Part shown: one piece after another, positions 35,024 to 47,549 of the stretch | Layout: each line of letters starts with the position of its first letter | Position numbering within the stretch: position 1 is the first letter of the stretch | Origin: Medicago truncatula | Lineage: Eukaryota > Streptophyta > Magnoliopsida > Fabales > Fabaceae | Assembly: GCF_003473485.1 (NCBI RefSeq) | Contig: NC_053047.1 | Span: 37,682,972-37,746,971 of the forward strand | Reading direction: 5' to 3' | DNA length: 64,000 bases | Translations under genes and position numbers: made by a program | Notes under the pieces: generated by a model | Databases searched by the model: none | Told to the model about the DNA's origin: nothing | What the model saw: only the letters and a program-made list of their open reading frames with translations

Positions 35024-38000
35024 TCAACTATTGAGCAGTGGAAGTACATTAGCTTGGACTCCGTTTCCTTGCACTCTTATTGCTGCCTTGTTTGCCTAAG
35101 CAATGAAGAAATATTGTTAAGAGCCATATAGTTGATAATATTTTTTTTTGTCAAATGCATCTAAAGGTCCTTTAAGTTTTTCGTTTTTCCCAAAGTGGTC
35201 TTTTAAGTTTCAAAAGTCCCAAACAAGTTCTTTAAGTTTCAACAGTCCCAAACAAGTCCTTTTAAATTTTGAATCGTTTCAAACAAGTCCTTTTAGAGGA
35301 TGATGATGATGATTCAGATGATAGCAACAAAGAACATTATCCACCATTTACCATGCCTAAAAAGATGACTAATTTTAAGTGGGTGTTAGAAGCCAGATTT
35401 GGTACCAAAGATGAGTTCAAGGAAGCAATTACCAACTATGCTATCTACAATAGGACTTGTTTGAAACGATTCAAAAACTAAAAGGACTTGTTTGGGACTT
35501 TTGAAACTTAAATGACCACTTTGGGAAAAACGAAAAACTTAAAGGACCTTTAGATACATTTGACCTATTTTTTTTTATTTTTTAATATAGGTGAGTAAAT
35601 ATTCATTTTAATCTTTAAATGTGTGAGTTGTTATTACCATAGTGTCCGAATCTATGAAAATTACAAAAATATACTTGAAGGTGTTTTTTAAGTCAGATTG
35701 TCTATCATATGTATCTTTCGTTAATTAGTTTGGTCTTCAAATATGTCTTCCTTTAGTCAGTTTGGTATACGAACTTTTTAACAAAAGACACATTTTGATA
35801 CATTCAAAATACTATGACACAACCTAACATATTTAATAATCAAAATAGTAGCTTTAGCAAAATAGAGTAACTTACTTCTTTCTCCCAATTGGTACGCCAA
35901 ATGACAATAAGAAAACACACCACTTGCACAATAAGTGCTGTCACAAGACCTAAAAAGAGCCCCTATATTTTTGAAGAACCAAGTTAATCTAAAATTTATT
36001 AGAGCTTCAAATTAAGAACTTAGTTTACTACTCAACAACATAGGAACTTGATTAAAAGATGGTTAAATCTTACTTGTCCCTTCATGTGGAAGATAAAAGC
36101 CAAGACAGCAGAAAAAGGAATTCCCACAAGATAAAATGATCCTAGATTAACAAATGCACCAAGTTTCTGCCAACCACATCCTCTTGCAATACCTATACAC
36201 AATCAAATAATCAAACTATATATCTAAACATAAATAATTTCATGCCAAATTGCAACACTAGGGTTGAGCTATTTTTACCTTGAAGTGTTGTTTGAAATGA
36301 ATCTACAAAGATGGCAATTGCAAGAACTGGTGTCATGGAAGTCACATATGAAACTACTTCATATACATTGCTAAAAGCCTTGGCCCAAACTTTCCATAGT
36401 GACATAATGAAAGCAAACTCTAAAATTCCACAGGCAAAGGCCATGAATAAGGCGACTAACATAGCTAAACTTGCAGCATTTGGACTTCCTGCTCCTAATT
36501 CATTTGAAATTCTTGTACTATTTTGTGGAAACATGAAACAAAGCTTATTATACTCAATAATAACAACATATAGTAAACCAAATATATGTTACATCAATAT
36601 CATAAGTAAACAAAATAAATGTTACATCAATATCATTTTTAGTGATAGCACATTTCTTGGGTATCTTTTAGGATCATAATATAGTATTATTAATCATGTT
36701 TAGCATGAAAGACTAACCTTCCTGCAACACTAACTCCGAATGGCACCATCCAGAATGTACCCAATATATTAATACTATGGAAGAAAAAGTACTTGGGTCA
36801 GGTATATAACAAAGCAATAAATTGATGTATCTGAATAGAAAAGAAAAGAAAATGTATCCAAAACATGCATTAGCATAATCATGAGACCATGACTTGATAG
36901 AAACTAACCATATAGAAAGCACTGATGTTTGCAATTTTGGATTGGGAAGAGCACCAGAAAGAAGCACCATTAGTTCAAATGTCCATGATTCTAAACTGTA
37001 ACATTAAAAAACAATTAGAAATTGTAAAGGATATTGTCTGAAGTTTAAGTACATTAGAATTCTCTTCAATGAAAAAAATTTAATAATCTTATTTATAGTT
37101 ACTAAACCAAAAAAAAATAATAATGTGCATCTTTAAAGGACTAAGATAAGATTACTCTACTACTAAGATTTAAGTACTTATTTATTCTTCTATATCCTAT
37201 CAAATTCAATTTTGGTTTTGAATAAATTACATACCAAACCATGACTGCTGAAGGAAAAGCAAGTTTGAGAAATTGAGGGATGTTGTGCAAGGATTCCATT
37301 GATAAACCAACCCAAGTCCTTTTACATGAAGAGGAGAACTTGATGTAAAGTAGCAATAGTATCACATTAAACCAATTTGATATGCAAAGTGCAATAGCAG
37401 CTCCTTTGATACCAAACCCTAAATTTATAACCAATGTCCAACATAGAAGGACATGTACTAAGGTAGTGATTCCATTAGCCAACACCATGGGAAAAACTAT
37501 GTTTTGAGTTTGCAAGAATTTAACAATGCACCTAAGAAGGCCATTGGCAGCAAGGCTAGGAATTGAGTAACGAGCAAATAATTGAGCTTGTGCTGCAATA
37601 GTTTGGTCTTGATGTAAAATCACCAAAATAGGTTCTAAGTATGCCCATATAATTGACAAGGGTATACTAACAAGGGTGGTAACCAACATGGCTCTTTGTG
37701 TGTATATGCCAACCATATGATATTGCTTTGCTCCATATGCTTGACCACAAAATGTGTCTAGTGCACTTGACACACCCATCTAAATAAATATAAAATAAGT
37801 TAATAACTATAGTATGATTATTAGTAAAAGAAAAATAATAGCATGATACAAATTAGTGGCAGAGCTAGTATAAATTCTAAGGTTAATAGGTCTTTATCCC
37901 CTGTAATATAGGTTATTTTCGGTTTTCCTCACTGTAATTTTTTATTTATTTACCCCCTTTAAAAAAAATCTGTTTTGATTTACTCCCCTAATAGGCCAAA

Positions 38001-39425
38001 CAAAAACCAATTTTATTTTTTTTCAAGAAAATTTTCGTTTTTGTTTGGCCTATTAGAGGGGTAAATCAAAACAATTTTTTTAAAAGAGTCGAATTCAACA
38101 TTAATTGAGTTTGCATAAAACTTATTAGGATGTACGTAAGATGTCAGGTCAGGCCTAAGAGTTTGATCTTATAACTTCAACATATCATTAGTACCATATT
38201 ATTAATTTTTAATAAATAAAAACTTCAACAGATTTGTAACTTGTAAAATGCTGATTAGTACCATATTATTAATTTTTAACAAATAATAACTTCCCCATTC
38301 CACTATTTTTTAAACGATTAAATAATTAAATTATTTGCAAGAAACTCATCATCTAATCATTAGTTTTGATCGAGTCTTGTCTTGACAACTTTATTTGCTA
38401 TCAAAGATCTATCAATAGGTGTTTAAAGAGACTAAAAGTTTCAAGAAAAGATGAAAAAGATATGTAAATCGAAAGATAATTTTGACTTTCCCATTTCTGC
38501 TAATTTTTGGCACATAGTTCTTACAAAAATATAAAATTTTTGATTCAAGGTACCGTCCCAAATAAAGAGTAAGCACCTTTTTATTAACAAAAAAAAATAA
38601 AAAATAGAGCAACCACATTTTCATGTGATTATTCTCTTTGAATTGGATCTATAATAAATAAATAAAATAGCATATATATTTACTATTTGACTCTTAAAAA
38701 AAAATAAAAAAATTCGTTCAAGTATTTTTTTGGAAGTATAATAAAAATGTTTTTTAGTTATATGTGTTTTTTGTTAAAAAATAAAAGATTTAAAAGAAGT
38801 TTTTCAGTAAAAAATAAAAAGGCCCAAACCCAAATTGAAACCTTAATCAATCACTAAATTCTTGTTTTGTGTGTGCTGCTACCTGTCAGCTCCAATCAGC
38901 TGCTGCGGCTACTGTTTTCAATAAAGCAGCTGCTGCAACTGTTTTCATTGCTTCATCTTCTTATTCTTCTCTCTTCATTATTCTATCTCTCCATTTATTC
39001 ACTCGTTCTTCTTCTCAACAATAAAGTAGTTATGTTTTCTCCGTTCAAATGTTTATTTTTTTTGAAACCCTAGATGCTAGTTTTTAAACAAAGATTAATA
39101 TCGATATGAATCGTAGAACTGTTAGGCACATAATTGTTGTATGCAATGAACATATCCATGATATTTTCATATATTCCCTCAAAAACATCACTAAAAAGAA
39201 TTGGAAAGTAAAATTAAGAATACTTACCATTACATTGAAACCAATGACGTTGAGAATTGAAATAGCCAAAGAAGCACCAGCAAGAAGCAAATCTTGATTC
39301 AAATGTCCTACAAACATGAGAGTTATAATTTGTAGATTTTGAAAGATACAAACAATTACCATTGGCACTGCCAACCATAGCTGCTTCTTTGCTTCTTCAA
39401 TAATCTCCTTTCTCTCTATTTTCAT
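35024..39425 (-). CDS. MATE efflux transporter, DETOXIFICATION family, eight exons
   Basis: Exons on the minus strand: 39425-39228, 37779-37235, 36995-36909, 36774-36718, 36517-36279, 36192-36074, 35962-35876 and 35095-35024, with GT-AG junctions and consistent phases. Total 467 aa, in the normal range for the family. Recognisable MATE blocks: QLWLAVPMV and MFVGHL (exon 1), MGVSSALDTFCGQAYGAKQY and PIL...YSIPSL (exon 2), LESWTFELMVLLSGALPNP (exon 3), RISNELGAGSP (exon 5), GIARGCGWQKLGAFVNLGSF (exon 6), and the basic tail ANKAAIRVQGNG (exon 8). It is a polytopic membrane protein of about 12 helices that exports flavonoids, alkaloids, organic acids or xenobiotics by proton or sodium antiport; the substrate cannot be read from sequence. 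Intron 1 (1.45 kb) and intron 7 (780 bp) are enlarged by foldback elements. Confidence 0.93.
35139..35576. mobile_element. Foldback MULE-type element carrying a MuDR transposase fragment
   Basis: The body is about 35150-35564, within intron 7 of the MATE gene. The arms start GTCAAATGCATCTAAAGG and pair over roughly 110-130 bp with the right end (CCTTTAGATACATTTGAC). TA plus nine T lies on both sides (35139-35149 and 35566-35576), compatible with a Mutator duplication but low in complexity. Between the arms, about 160 bp encodes (plus strand) an acidic stretch, then FKWVLEARFGTKDEFKEAI and TNYAIYN. That resembles the start of the MuDR DNA-binding domain, which typically reads GxxFxsxxeFkeAvxxYAi. 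Confidence 0.7.
37880..38090. repeat. Imperfect inverted repeat in MATE intron 1
   Basis: TTTTGATTTACTCCCCTAATA with GGCCAAACAAAAAC on the left (about 37972-38010) pairs with GTTTTTGTTTGGCC and TATTAGAGGGGTAAATCAAAA on the right (about 38036-38072). Probably a truncated foldback MITE, since no matching outer right arm is seen for the 37880-37970 part. Confidence 0.5.
38100..39080. other. MATE intron 1 remainder
   Basis: AT-rich intron sequence. No exon or recognisable element was seen apart from repeated AGCTGCTGC-type blocks near 38900-38940. Confidence 0.4.
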
Positions 39426-40482
39426 TGTGCTTTCTCTCCCTTTGCAAGTTTTGAAAGCTTACCCACACAAATATGAGTGTGTTTTTGAGAGAGAAGAAAA
39501 ATCAGGTTATAACTAGTGCACAAGTTATGTAGTGAAAGATGATTGCATACAAGCAAAGGCCTAAAGAATTTTTTTTGTTGAAGATATATAGAAAATATTG
39601 ACTCTAGAAAAAATTAAAACAAATCATGGTAATTAATTATTGATATTTTCTAAATGTGATGCTATTTACCACGACATGCAATTTCACCTGAATCACGACA
39701 AACCTTTGCAACTATAATAAATATCACGTTTTTGACCAAAAAATTGTGACGTAGCGTTATTCTCATTTTTTTTAAAGTGTTCGTGTAAAAGGTAATTCTC
39801 ATTTTATAATTAAATTCAAATATAAAAAATGTCATTAAAAAAGAAGGTGTGATTAGGAAAACCATCAATGTTTTGAATATATACCATCAGCGAAGCTAGC
39901 AATAATTCTATGAGGTGGCCACATATAAAGAATTTTTTTTTTTGAACTAAACTAACCCAGTAGGCAACAAAAATTCACAATAACTATTACTTATATAAAA
40001 TGTTCTTCATAAAATATACACTTGATTCAACAAGAACGGAGTATACAAAAAAATGCGGCAATGAACTATTTTGTACCAAAAAAGCCACAATAGAATAGCG
40101 GATTGTACCAAAAAAGCTACAACAAAAGAAATTAATAGTAGCTATTTATGAAAATTGAACTCGTCGGCCCTTCAAAGACTCAAATTCATCCATAATTGCA
40201 TCTGAGCTAAATTGACTTGCAATGTTCTTTTCAACGTAGATAACCAAGCTGTTTGAAAGAAAATCATCACTCATTTTGTTTCTTTGTTTTGTCTTGAGCT
40301 TTTTCATTGCTGAGAAAAGCTCTCTTTGTCGTTGCTGTCGAGACTAGGAGTGTCAAAACAAGACGAATCAATCTATCAATAAAATGATAGCGCTTTGATT
40401 TCTCAGATTCTACTAATTTTTTGCACAACTGAGAGTTTTGTTATATTTTGAAAAGTCTGAGGTATATCAACAATGTAATGAC

Positions 40483-41246
40483 GGGGGGGTGTATTGGATT
40501 AGGATTTTAAAAGACTATTTTAATAAAAAAAGCCTTTAAGATTTTAAAAGACTGTGTGAGATTGTATTGATTCTGTGAGATTTTAAAAGACTTTTTATGT
40601 AAAAGACTTTATACACTCAAGATTTTAAAGGATTTATCACACTGACTTTTAAGGATTTCAAAGGATTTTATGTGATTTTAAAATTTCAAAGGATTCAATG
40701 AATTTTAGAGGAAAAAGAACAAACTTACAAGCGTGGATGATAAAAATAATGAACAAATAAATTCTAGTGTTTGAATAAAGAAAAATAAAACCAATAAAAA
40801 ATTCTTTTACTATTGATTTTCAAATTTTAAGAATTTTATGGATTTTATAAGATTTTAAGGGACTAAAAAACACTCTAACACATTATTCTCGGTACACATT
40901 TTTTATTTGTTAAAAATGTTATTCCCACAAAATTCAATTGTACATATTTAAAATTATGCTAGCACTTACAAATCTTTAAAAAAAAAAAATTATGTCAGCC
41001 ATTACAAATCGGTCGAGTTACACGAGTTTACCGAGTGTTAACTCAGTCAAACTCGTTAAACCTTCCAATTTTATCAGAAACTGATTTTACCTTAGAGTTA
41101 ACACGATTTTTGTACCTAAAAACATAAACTCGGTAATCTCGGAGAGTTAACACTCGATTTGCGGATCATTGATTACGACATACTCTCTATTATAATATTC
41201 TCAATACAATTTTTTATTTTTTTTATGAGATAGAGAGAGGGGGGAT

Positions 41247-41278
<32 letters not shown>

Positions 41279-41652
41279 ATGGAGAGATTGAGAAACGAAG
41301 AGAGAAATGATAGAATAGGGAGGGGGAGGGAGGGAGGGAGGGAGAAAGGAGAAGAAAGAGATAGTAATTTTTAAAAGAAAAACAATCTCAAGAAATCTCA
41401 TCTTTTCATGAAAGACTTTGTTGTTAAAATTACACTACAAAATCCCACAAAATCCAATTTATTAAACAATCCTTCGAAATTTGAATGATTTTGAATACCA
41501 CAAGACTTTTTTTAAGTGATGAAAAGTCTTGATTGAATACCTCAAGACTTTTTTAAAATGACAAAGAGTCTTGATTGAATACCACAAGACTTTTTTTAAG
41601 TTGCAAAAAATCTTTTAAAATCTCATAGAATCCTAATCCAATACATCCCCCT
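40483..41652. mobile_element. 1.17-kb TIR element nested in the hAT transposase
   Basis: Ends GGGGGTGTATTGGATTAGG and (right end, reversed) GGGGGATGTATTGGATTAGG. The interior is AT-rich with many TTTTAAAAGACTTT-like words and no coding domain. hAT coding sequence on either side matches adjacent parts of the same domain, confirming insertion. No target duplication could be fixed. Confidence 0.75.
41226..41346. repeat. (GA)n and (GGGA)n purine tract
   Basis: GAGA repeats to about 41276, then a purine-rich stretch with (GGGA)n at 41317-41342. Confidence 0.9.
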
Positions 41653-43266
41653 AAGATGAAGTCTTTCTTGCTCAGTGAAATCATTAATAGTAAGTCTTTG
41701 CTAACCTATAAATATAATTAATGCAACATATTAGTAAATACAATGAACTCTCTGTAGACAATGAAGTTAAGACAATAAAAACTACATGCTAACCTGCAAA
41801 TATTATCAATATATGTTGAATTCTTGTAATTGTTGCTAGGATCCAAAGCTGTACTTAAACGTAGAAGTTCCACAGTTTGTTCATTAAATCTCAAATTTAA
41901 TTCCTTCATCTGAGAATCTATCACAACCAAGAAAATATCAATCCTATAGTGATGCACCATAGTTACATTTGTTTGACGGGATCGACCTCTTCCCAAGACA
42001 TATTGTGCACTCATGTCAGGAATCTCTATCTCATGTTTTAGACAAAACAATTTCACATTTTCTAACAAATCAGACCATCCATCATTTCTTAGTTGTTGAA
42101 GAAGTACTTTTGAAGTAGAAACAAGATGCATTGCATTTAAAATGTCTTGAGAGCGTGATTGCAATGCTTGACAAAGAATATTAGTGATTCCCATGATCTT
42201 AAACATCAAGTGTAGTATGAAAATAAATTCAAATGATGATAGCATTTTACTAGCAGCAGAAGCATCACCTCTTTATTTGAGAATAAGTAGCCCGTTCATC
42301 AATAACATTATCAATAACAGTGCAGACTGCATCATACATTTTCATTAAGCTACAAATGGATTGAAAATGAGAGCTCCATCGAGTATCTCCACCTCTCCGG
42401 ATTGCACCCACTTGATTTGCACCTTTACCCGTTTGAAGTTCATCATTAGCAATCATATTTGTGATGTTAATTTCTTGAGCGGCTTGCAATTGATCATGCC
42501 TTTTAGAAGAAGCAGTAACAATATTTACAACAAGTGTGAGTTGCGTAAACAATTCATGAATATGAACTACTTCTCTTGATGCTGCAACCAATGCCAATTG
42601 CAATCTGTGAGCATAACAATGCACATAATAAGCATAAGGACAATCTCTAAGAATCAAAGCTTGCTAGCCATTCCATTCACCGCGCATATTACTAGCACCA
42701 TCATATCCTTGACCTCGGATATTTTCAACTTCAAGGTTGAAACGAGAAAGAACAGATACCAATTCATTTTTCAAGGTCATTGCACTAGTATCATTAACAT
42801 GGACAACATCAAAGAATCGTTCTTGAACTAAACCATCACCATCTACAAACCTCAAGATGACCGCCATTTGCTCCTTTTTTGACTCATCTTGAGCTTCATC
42901 AATAAGGATACAAAATTTTGCATTTCCTATCTCCTTCCTAATTGAGTTTCTCACCATGTTGGCCAATATTTTCAGAATCTTTGAATATCACTTGAAGTAT
43001 ATCTAGTCTAGCATAAGATGGAGCATTTTGTAAGATAACTCTATCCACTTTAGGATTGCATTTCCTAGAAATCTCAACAGCTCAAGCTTGAAAAGTTAAA
43101 TAAAGATAGAAAAAAATATTTCACTTAAAATTAAACTTGAGATAGCTAAATATATATTATTAGGGGTAGCTAAATATAAAAATATACCTACTCGCTCAGA
43201 AAAATATTTTTTTTTGGGTAGCAAGGGCTACCCCTCCCTTGTACTACCATCTGCCCCTAATACCAT

Positions 43267-44035
43267 TGGTTACATCAAAATGGTCAATACTACTATTTGT
43301 CTCAAATATAAATAAAAAAAAGACTAATGTTGTTTGTTAGGAAAACAAATTCAACGAAAAGCAAGAATTACACTAGTTTGGATTCCAAAACTATTAGATG
43401 TATTTTATGGTTTCCAGGACCCTGCATATATCATAATATGTTTTGTATAAAATTATGCCAAAATCATTTTGCTGTAGAAATGGTTTCTGTGAGTTGTACT
43501 CCAAAACCATTTCTGGATTTATGCTCCCGAGGCGGCTAGGCCCTCAATTTCTTCACCATATTTCAAAGCATGCTTGCTACGTCCCACATCATGGCATCTA
43601 GCAACCCCACGTATATCATATTCACATGGGGAGGAGTATCTAAAATCAACGCTCAAAATGACCCCTTACCGGTGTTAAAACCAAGCCTACAAGCAGTTAA
43701 GAAGAAAGATGAGCCATTGATATTCATAGGAGCATTAAACCATTCGGTCAATAGAATATTAAAGTGAGCATATATTACTTACAACGTTGCTCTTAGGGAT
43801 GAAAAAAACACTTATTTTTTTATTAGAAAAATGATTAACTGCGGGGATGGAGAGTGAATACTCAAATCTGTCAAGGATGGAGATGTAAATGTAATTCAAT
43901 TTCTCATCTCCGTTAAATATGAGTAGAATAACATATAAGCATATAAAGTCGGAGATGGAGACATAGAAGCTAAAACTCATCCACACTCCATCAAACTGCA
44001 TCAGATCTTCAATTGAAGCTGCGCGCATCAAACTG
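43267..44035. other. No supported gene
   Basis: A 65-codon plus-strand frame (43570-43767, starting MLATSHIMASSNPTYI) and a 90-codon minus frame (44031-43759) have no recognisable domain. Either could be part of an unannotated exon, but nothing supports it. Confidence 0.3.
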
Positions 44036-44367
44036 TAATGAAGAAGAAATGAAATATTTTTACAACTAAAAACATTTTTCCTTGAAATTTTTTCTCAACT
44101 AAAAACATTTGGAATCAAATACATGGGAAGATAAATACTTACTGTGTACACAAATTTTCCTTTCACTTTGAGGTCTCTTGAATTTCTTGCCATGCTTCTT
44201 ATCTTCTTCAACATTATAATTGTTTTCCACACCGTTATGTTGTTCATGGAGCAGCATGTGTGTATATAAAGAGAGAAAAACAACACTAATTGATTAATGG
44301 CCACGATGCATTTCAATGTTATGTCAGCTTCTTATTCCTTTTTAGTGTATCAATATATGCTCTCCAA

Positions 44368-44740
44368 TAAATATTTGGCTTAATTGCACTTTCCCCCCTA
44401 TCTTTTGCTAATTGTGCGATTTTGCAGCCTCTCTTTTTTTTGAGCGATTTTGCACCCCATCTTTTGTCAATTATGTTTTGTTCAAAATCATCAATAAAAG
44501 AGAGAAAAAGGGACTAAAGATAGAGTGCAAAATCGCTCAAAAAAAAAAGAAGAGAAGGTGCAAAATCGCACAATTAGCAAAAAGATAAGGGGCAAAAGTG
44601 CAATTGAACACAAAGATGAGGTGCAAAATCAGAAAGGGGGTAAAAAGATGGGGTGCAAAATCGCTCAAAAAAAAAGGGGGTGCAAAATCGCACAATTAGC
44701 AAAAGATAGGGGGAAAAAGTACAATTAAACCTAAATATTT
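44368..44740. mobile_element. Mutator-type foldback MITE
   Basis: Body 44377-44731 (355 bp). Ends GGCTTAATTGCACTTT and (reversed) GGTTTAATTGTACTTT. Perfect 9-bp duplication TAAATATTT at 44368-44376 and 44732-44740. Inside, GCGATTTTGCA-type blocks are repeated several times. Absent from the paralogous block near 48585. Confidence 0.85.
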
Positions 44741-45015
44741 TTCTACCCAAATTTACGCTAAGACTACTTTAAACTTGTGTGATGAGTTGGATTCTTGGTA
44801 GGTTGTAAATGTGAGAGGTATTATTTATTGTTTGGAAGAGTAAATATGGCGAGACAAGGATAAAGAGAAAATTGAGTACTTTTCATAAAAATGGAGGAGT
44901 TTGATTCTTGGTAGTAATTGTAAGGTGGGTGTTGATTTATTTTGTAAGTTAGGTATTGATTTTCTTAGGAGGTACGTCCATTATTTTGAGTTGGTTATTG
45001 TGAATGATTCATTAC

Positions 45016-45338
45016 TACTCCCTCCGTTCCTTTTTAAGTGTCACTTTTGAAGAAAATTTTTGTTCCTAATTAACTGTCACTTTCAAAGTTCAATGAAACA
45101 TTAAATGTTGTTTTACCAATATTATGCTTAGTTATTTATTGCGGAGAGAGAAATATATGAAATAAGATATTAAATGAATAAGATCATTATAGTAAAAGTA
45201 TAGCTTATTGCATCAACATTATATTTTTTTTCCTTCAAAAAAAAAAAGCTTATTGCATCAAAAATAGTATTAATTGTTGATTGTCTTGGTTTGTGTAAAA
45301 TGTCAAAATGTGATAATTAAAAAGGAACGGAGGTAGTA
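45016..45338. mobile_element. Stowaway MITE
   Basis: Body 45018-45336 with TIRs CTCCCTCCGTTCCTTTTTAA and its complement ending GGAACGGAGGTAG. TA duplication on both sides. The paralogous site near 48815 reads ATTACTAGATATT, an exact empty site with one TA. Confidence 0.92.
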
Positions 45339-45430
45339 GATATTATTAGCTCCATTTCTCTTGCAAGTTTTTCCATGTAGAATTATTTTTAGGTCCTTGT
45401 TTAATTTCGAGTAAAGATAAAAAAAAATCT

Positions 45431-46185
45431 CATAATTATCTTGCAACTCAATTTAATTCTTTAATTTATATGCAATAATACTCAAATTAATCTTTAACAA
45501 TTTTATACAAATGAAAAATTAGTCCACAATTCATTATCTCATTACAACAAGGAGACTTGTCCATAATTTGAAAATCTCAATGACTAGCTTTTGGTATTAT
45601 TTCTTTTATTGAGGACCAAATTGAACCACAAAAAAATTGTTAGGACCAAATTAGAATATGTGATACCAATCATTATAGTTGCAAAATGTAATATCTAAAA
45701 GCAATATCCTTTGCAAAATGTGCAATACCAAATTAGAATGTGTAATATCCAATCATTATAGTTGCAAAATCTGGTATTATTTTTCTCTGATGTTAAAAAA
45801 GTACACCATGTATTGGTGGTGAAAGACAATTCAAAATTATTGGATTCCTTCGGCCAAAAAATTATTGGAGTTTGACATGTTCACCGTACACCATCTATCT
45901 CCTACATATGGAAGATAGAAATAAGATCTTCCTATCTAGGAAGTTCGAATTCCAACACATATATATATATTATACAATGTGCATATCAATTAAGTTAAGC
46001 TCATAAAGACTTGATCGTTCAAAATTTATTAAGCGCTACACAATCTTTCATGAAATTGAATAAACATGATTCGCGGGTAACTGGAGTTATAGCATATTTG
46101 CTTTTACATTTAAGAATCTTCGAAGACACAAAAGTTACAGTATTGTAGCTTCTATCAAAACAAAACAAAATATGGACACTTAGAT
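45431..46185. other. No supported gene
   Basis: AT-rich sequence. 45915-46010 holds a decayed SINE-like trace (AGTTCGAATTCC and AAGTTAAGCTC on the minus side) without clear flanks. Confidence 0.35.
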
Positions 46186-46189
46186 ACAT

Positions 46190-46385
46190 TGCTAAAATTA
46201 AGCCTTGGCACAGACTTTCCATACCAACATAGTGAAAGCAAACTTTGGAGCTAAACATAGAAGGCAGTGAGTGTATTTGCTAGCACCATGGGAAACACTA
46301 AAGAGGTTATTGGCAGAAGGACTTGGAATTGAATAATAAACAAATATTTGAGCTTGAGCTGCAGTAGTTGTCCTGATTAAGGGTC
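46190..46385 (-). pseudogene. MATE transporter relic
   Basis: On the minus strand, 46375-46290 gives TTAAAQAQIFVYYSIPSPSA then FPMVLANTL-like sequence, matching exon 2 of the intact MATE gene (AAQAQLFARYSIPS; FPMVLANGI). 46245-46195 gives KFAFTMLVWKVCAKA, matching exon 5 (EFAFIMSLWKVWAKA). Frames are broken and the exons between are missing. Confidence 0.65.
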
Positions 46386-47063
46386 TACTTCACTTGTGAA
46401 CTTTACTTCACTTTTGCTGAAATGTTACGCCACATCTCGAGATGACCTAAATGCAAATACACTTCATCTCTCATTTTAAAATTGCAGATTCATATTTTCA
46501 ATAGCTTAATTTAAGTAAAATATACAAGTGCATTTTTCTTATTTGTGATAAGTATACTTTATTCCAAATGTAGACTTACATTGTCTATACTGTCAACAAT
46601 ATGAATGACAAAATTTCTCCATTGCTCCTTCAACAAAATATGCAAGAAAAAGTTGCAAGCAGGTTACATTTTTTTTTTTCGGAAAAAATCCTAATTACTA
46701 CTTCCGTTTCTAAATATAAATTGCTTCTTTTTAGGGAAACTATAAAGCCTTTTTAAAAAATATTTTGTAATTTTTTACAAGATCTCTTTTAAATTTTTTA
46801 CTACGTTACGTTTTCTTTGCTGAGGGAAAATAATTGTGTTTTTATATTGCAGATTATTTTTTTCTAGCAATTTTAACAAAGCGGAATGTTTTAAATGCAT
46901 GCTTTATTAAATAAATATTTTAGCATTTATATAATTAAAATATTTGTCGTTTAGTAATTTTAGAAACTTAATCAAAAATGTGTTCATAATTTTTTTTTTT
47001 TTTTTTTATCAAGCAGTGAAATAAAATTGAACACCCAGGATAAGGCCTGAACCTTTACAAAAA

Positions 47064-47549
47064 TCAAGTCATTTGAATTCTAGAGAAAGATAAACCTAGC
47101 TTATCTCTATCTAGCATAGGTAAAGCAAACGCGGGTGGAGAGTCCCACCGTTGAGAAGAGTACATAGAAAGACCTTGCCCATTCTTAGCAAGGACATCAG
47201 CCACCATATTTCCCTCTCGAGGAGTATGAGAACAGATGCATTCCATCTGTCTAGCAAGGATCTTATAGTTGAACCATCTGTTGTGCATCCGCCAAGGCAC
47301 TACCACATCCTGATGAAAAGCTTTAACCACAATCAGAGAGTCACATTCTACCCAAATATTATTCATATGCATTTCAAGAGCCTTCTCAATCGCAATCATG
47401 AAAGCATTGAACTCTGCTTCCAAGGGCATGGCATAACCAATATTCTGCACAAGAGCTCCTCTAAAAACAGCAAGGTGAGATCGAAACACAATCCCAATGA
47501 CACCATGAGAAGGATGATCCAAAGCAGAGCCATCAATGTCACTTAGCAT
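47064..47549 (-). pseudogene. LINE-derived RNase H (RVT_3) fragment
   Basis: A 161-codon frame with the plant LINE RNase H pattern: DIDGSALDH (first Asp), PLEAEFNAFMIAIEKA (Glu), IWVECDSLIVV (Asp) and EGNMVADVLAKNG (last Asp). All four acidic positions are present. No reverse transcriptase precedes it and the N-terminal edge is abrupt, so it is a stranded fragment, although the frame itself is open. A truncated SINE A-box (CTGAGCTAAGCTCACGGGG on the plus strand) abuts at 47590. Confidence 0.7.

Larger units (their letters stand above)
40146..43090 (-). pseudogene. hAT-family transposase pseudogene
   Basis: N-terminal part (about 43085-42664): KVDRVILQNAP, then KFCILIDEAQDESKKEQMA and RGQGYDGASNM, the DUF4371/RNase-H-like core. 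After an in-frame stop near 42664 comes YVHCYAHRLQLALVAAS and RRGGDTRWSSHF (to 42265). Next is a part ending STALDPSN...YIDNICR (41810) and a frameshifted piece with DFTEQERLHL (near 41670). Beyond the nested element it resumes as SKRYHFIDRLIRLVLTLLVS, TATTKRAFSAMKKLKT and VIYVEKNIA, the hAT C-terminal dimerisation domain, with the stop at 40146. Several breaks make it nonfunctional. Confidence 0.85.
39881..43266 (-). mobile_element. hAT transposon (ZMYM/DUF4371 type), decayed
   Basis: The element is 39888-43259. The left end CAGCGAAGCTAGC and the right end (reverse complement) TAGGGGCAGATGG have hAT-type termini. A 7-bp direct repeat ATACCAT lies immediately outside both ends (39881-39887 and 43260-43266), one base short of the usual 8. 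It contains a degenerate transposase on the minus strand and a nested 1.17-kb element. Confidence 0.75.
44036..45430. repeat. Duplicated block, copy 1 (paralog at 48265-48910)
   Basis: 44036-44376, 44741-45017 and 45337-45430 align in order with 48265-48910. Near 44190 the minus strand has ATG followed by codons for ARNSRDLKVKGKFVYT and a GTAAGT donor. The paralog has ARSSRGLKVKRKFLYT and the same donor. This could be a small first exon conserved between the copies. Two MITEs interrupt this copy but not the other. Confidence 0.7.

Noticed and set aside
43570-43767. 65-codon frame MLATSHIMASSNPTYI...
   Set aside because: No family recognised and no splice partner; too weak to call a gene.
46684-46740. 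CTACTTCCGTTTCTAAATAT, resembling a Stowaway left end
   Set aside because: The right end is missing within the next kilobase.
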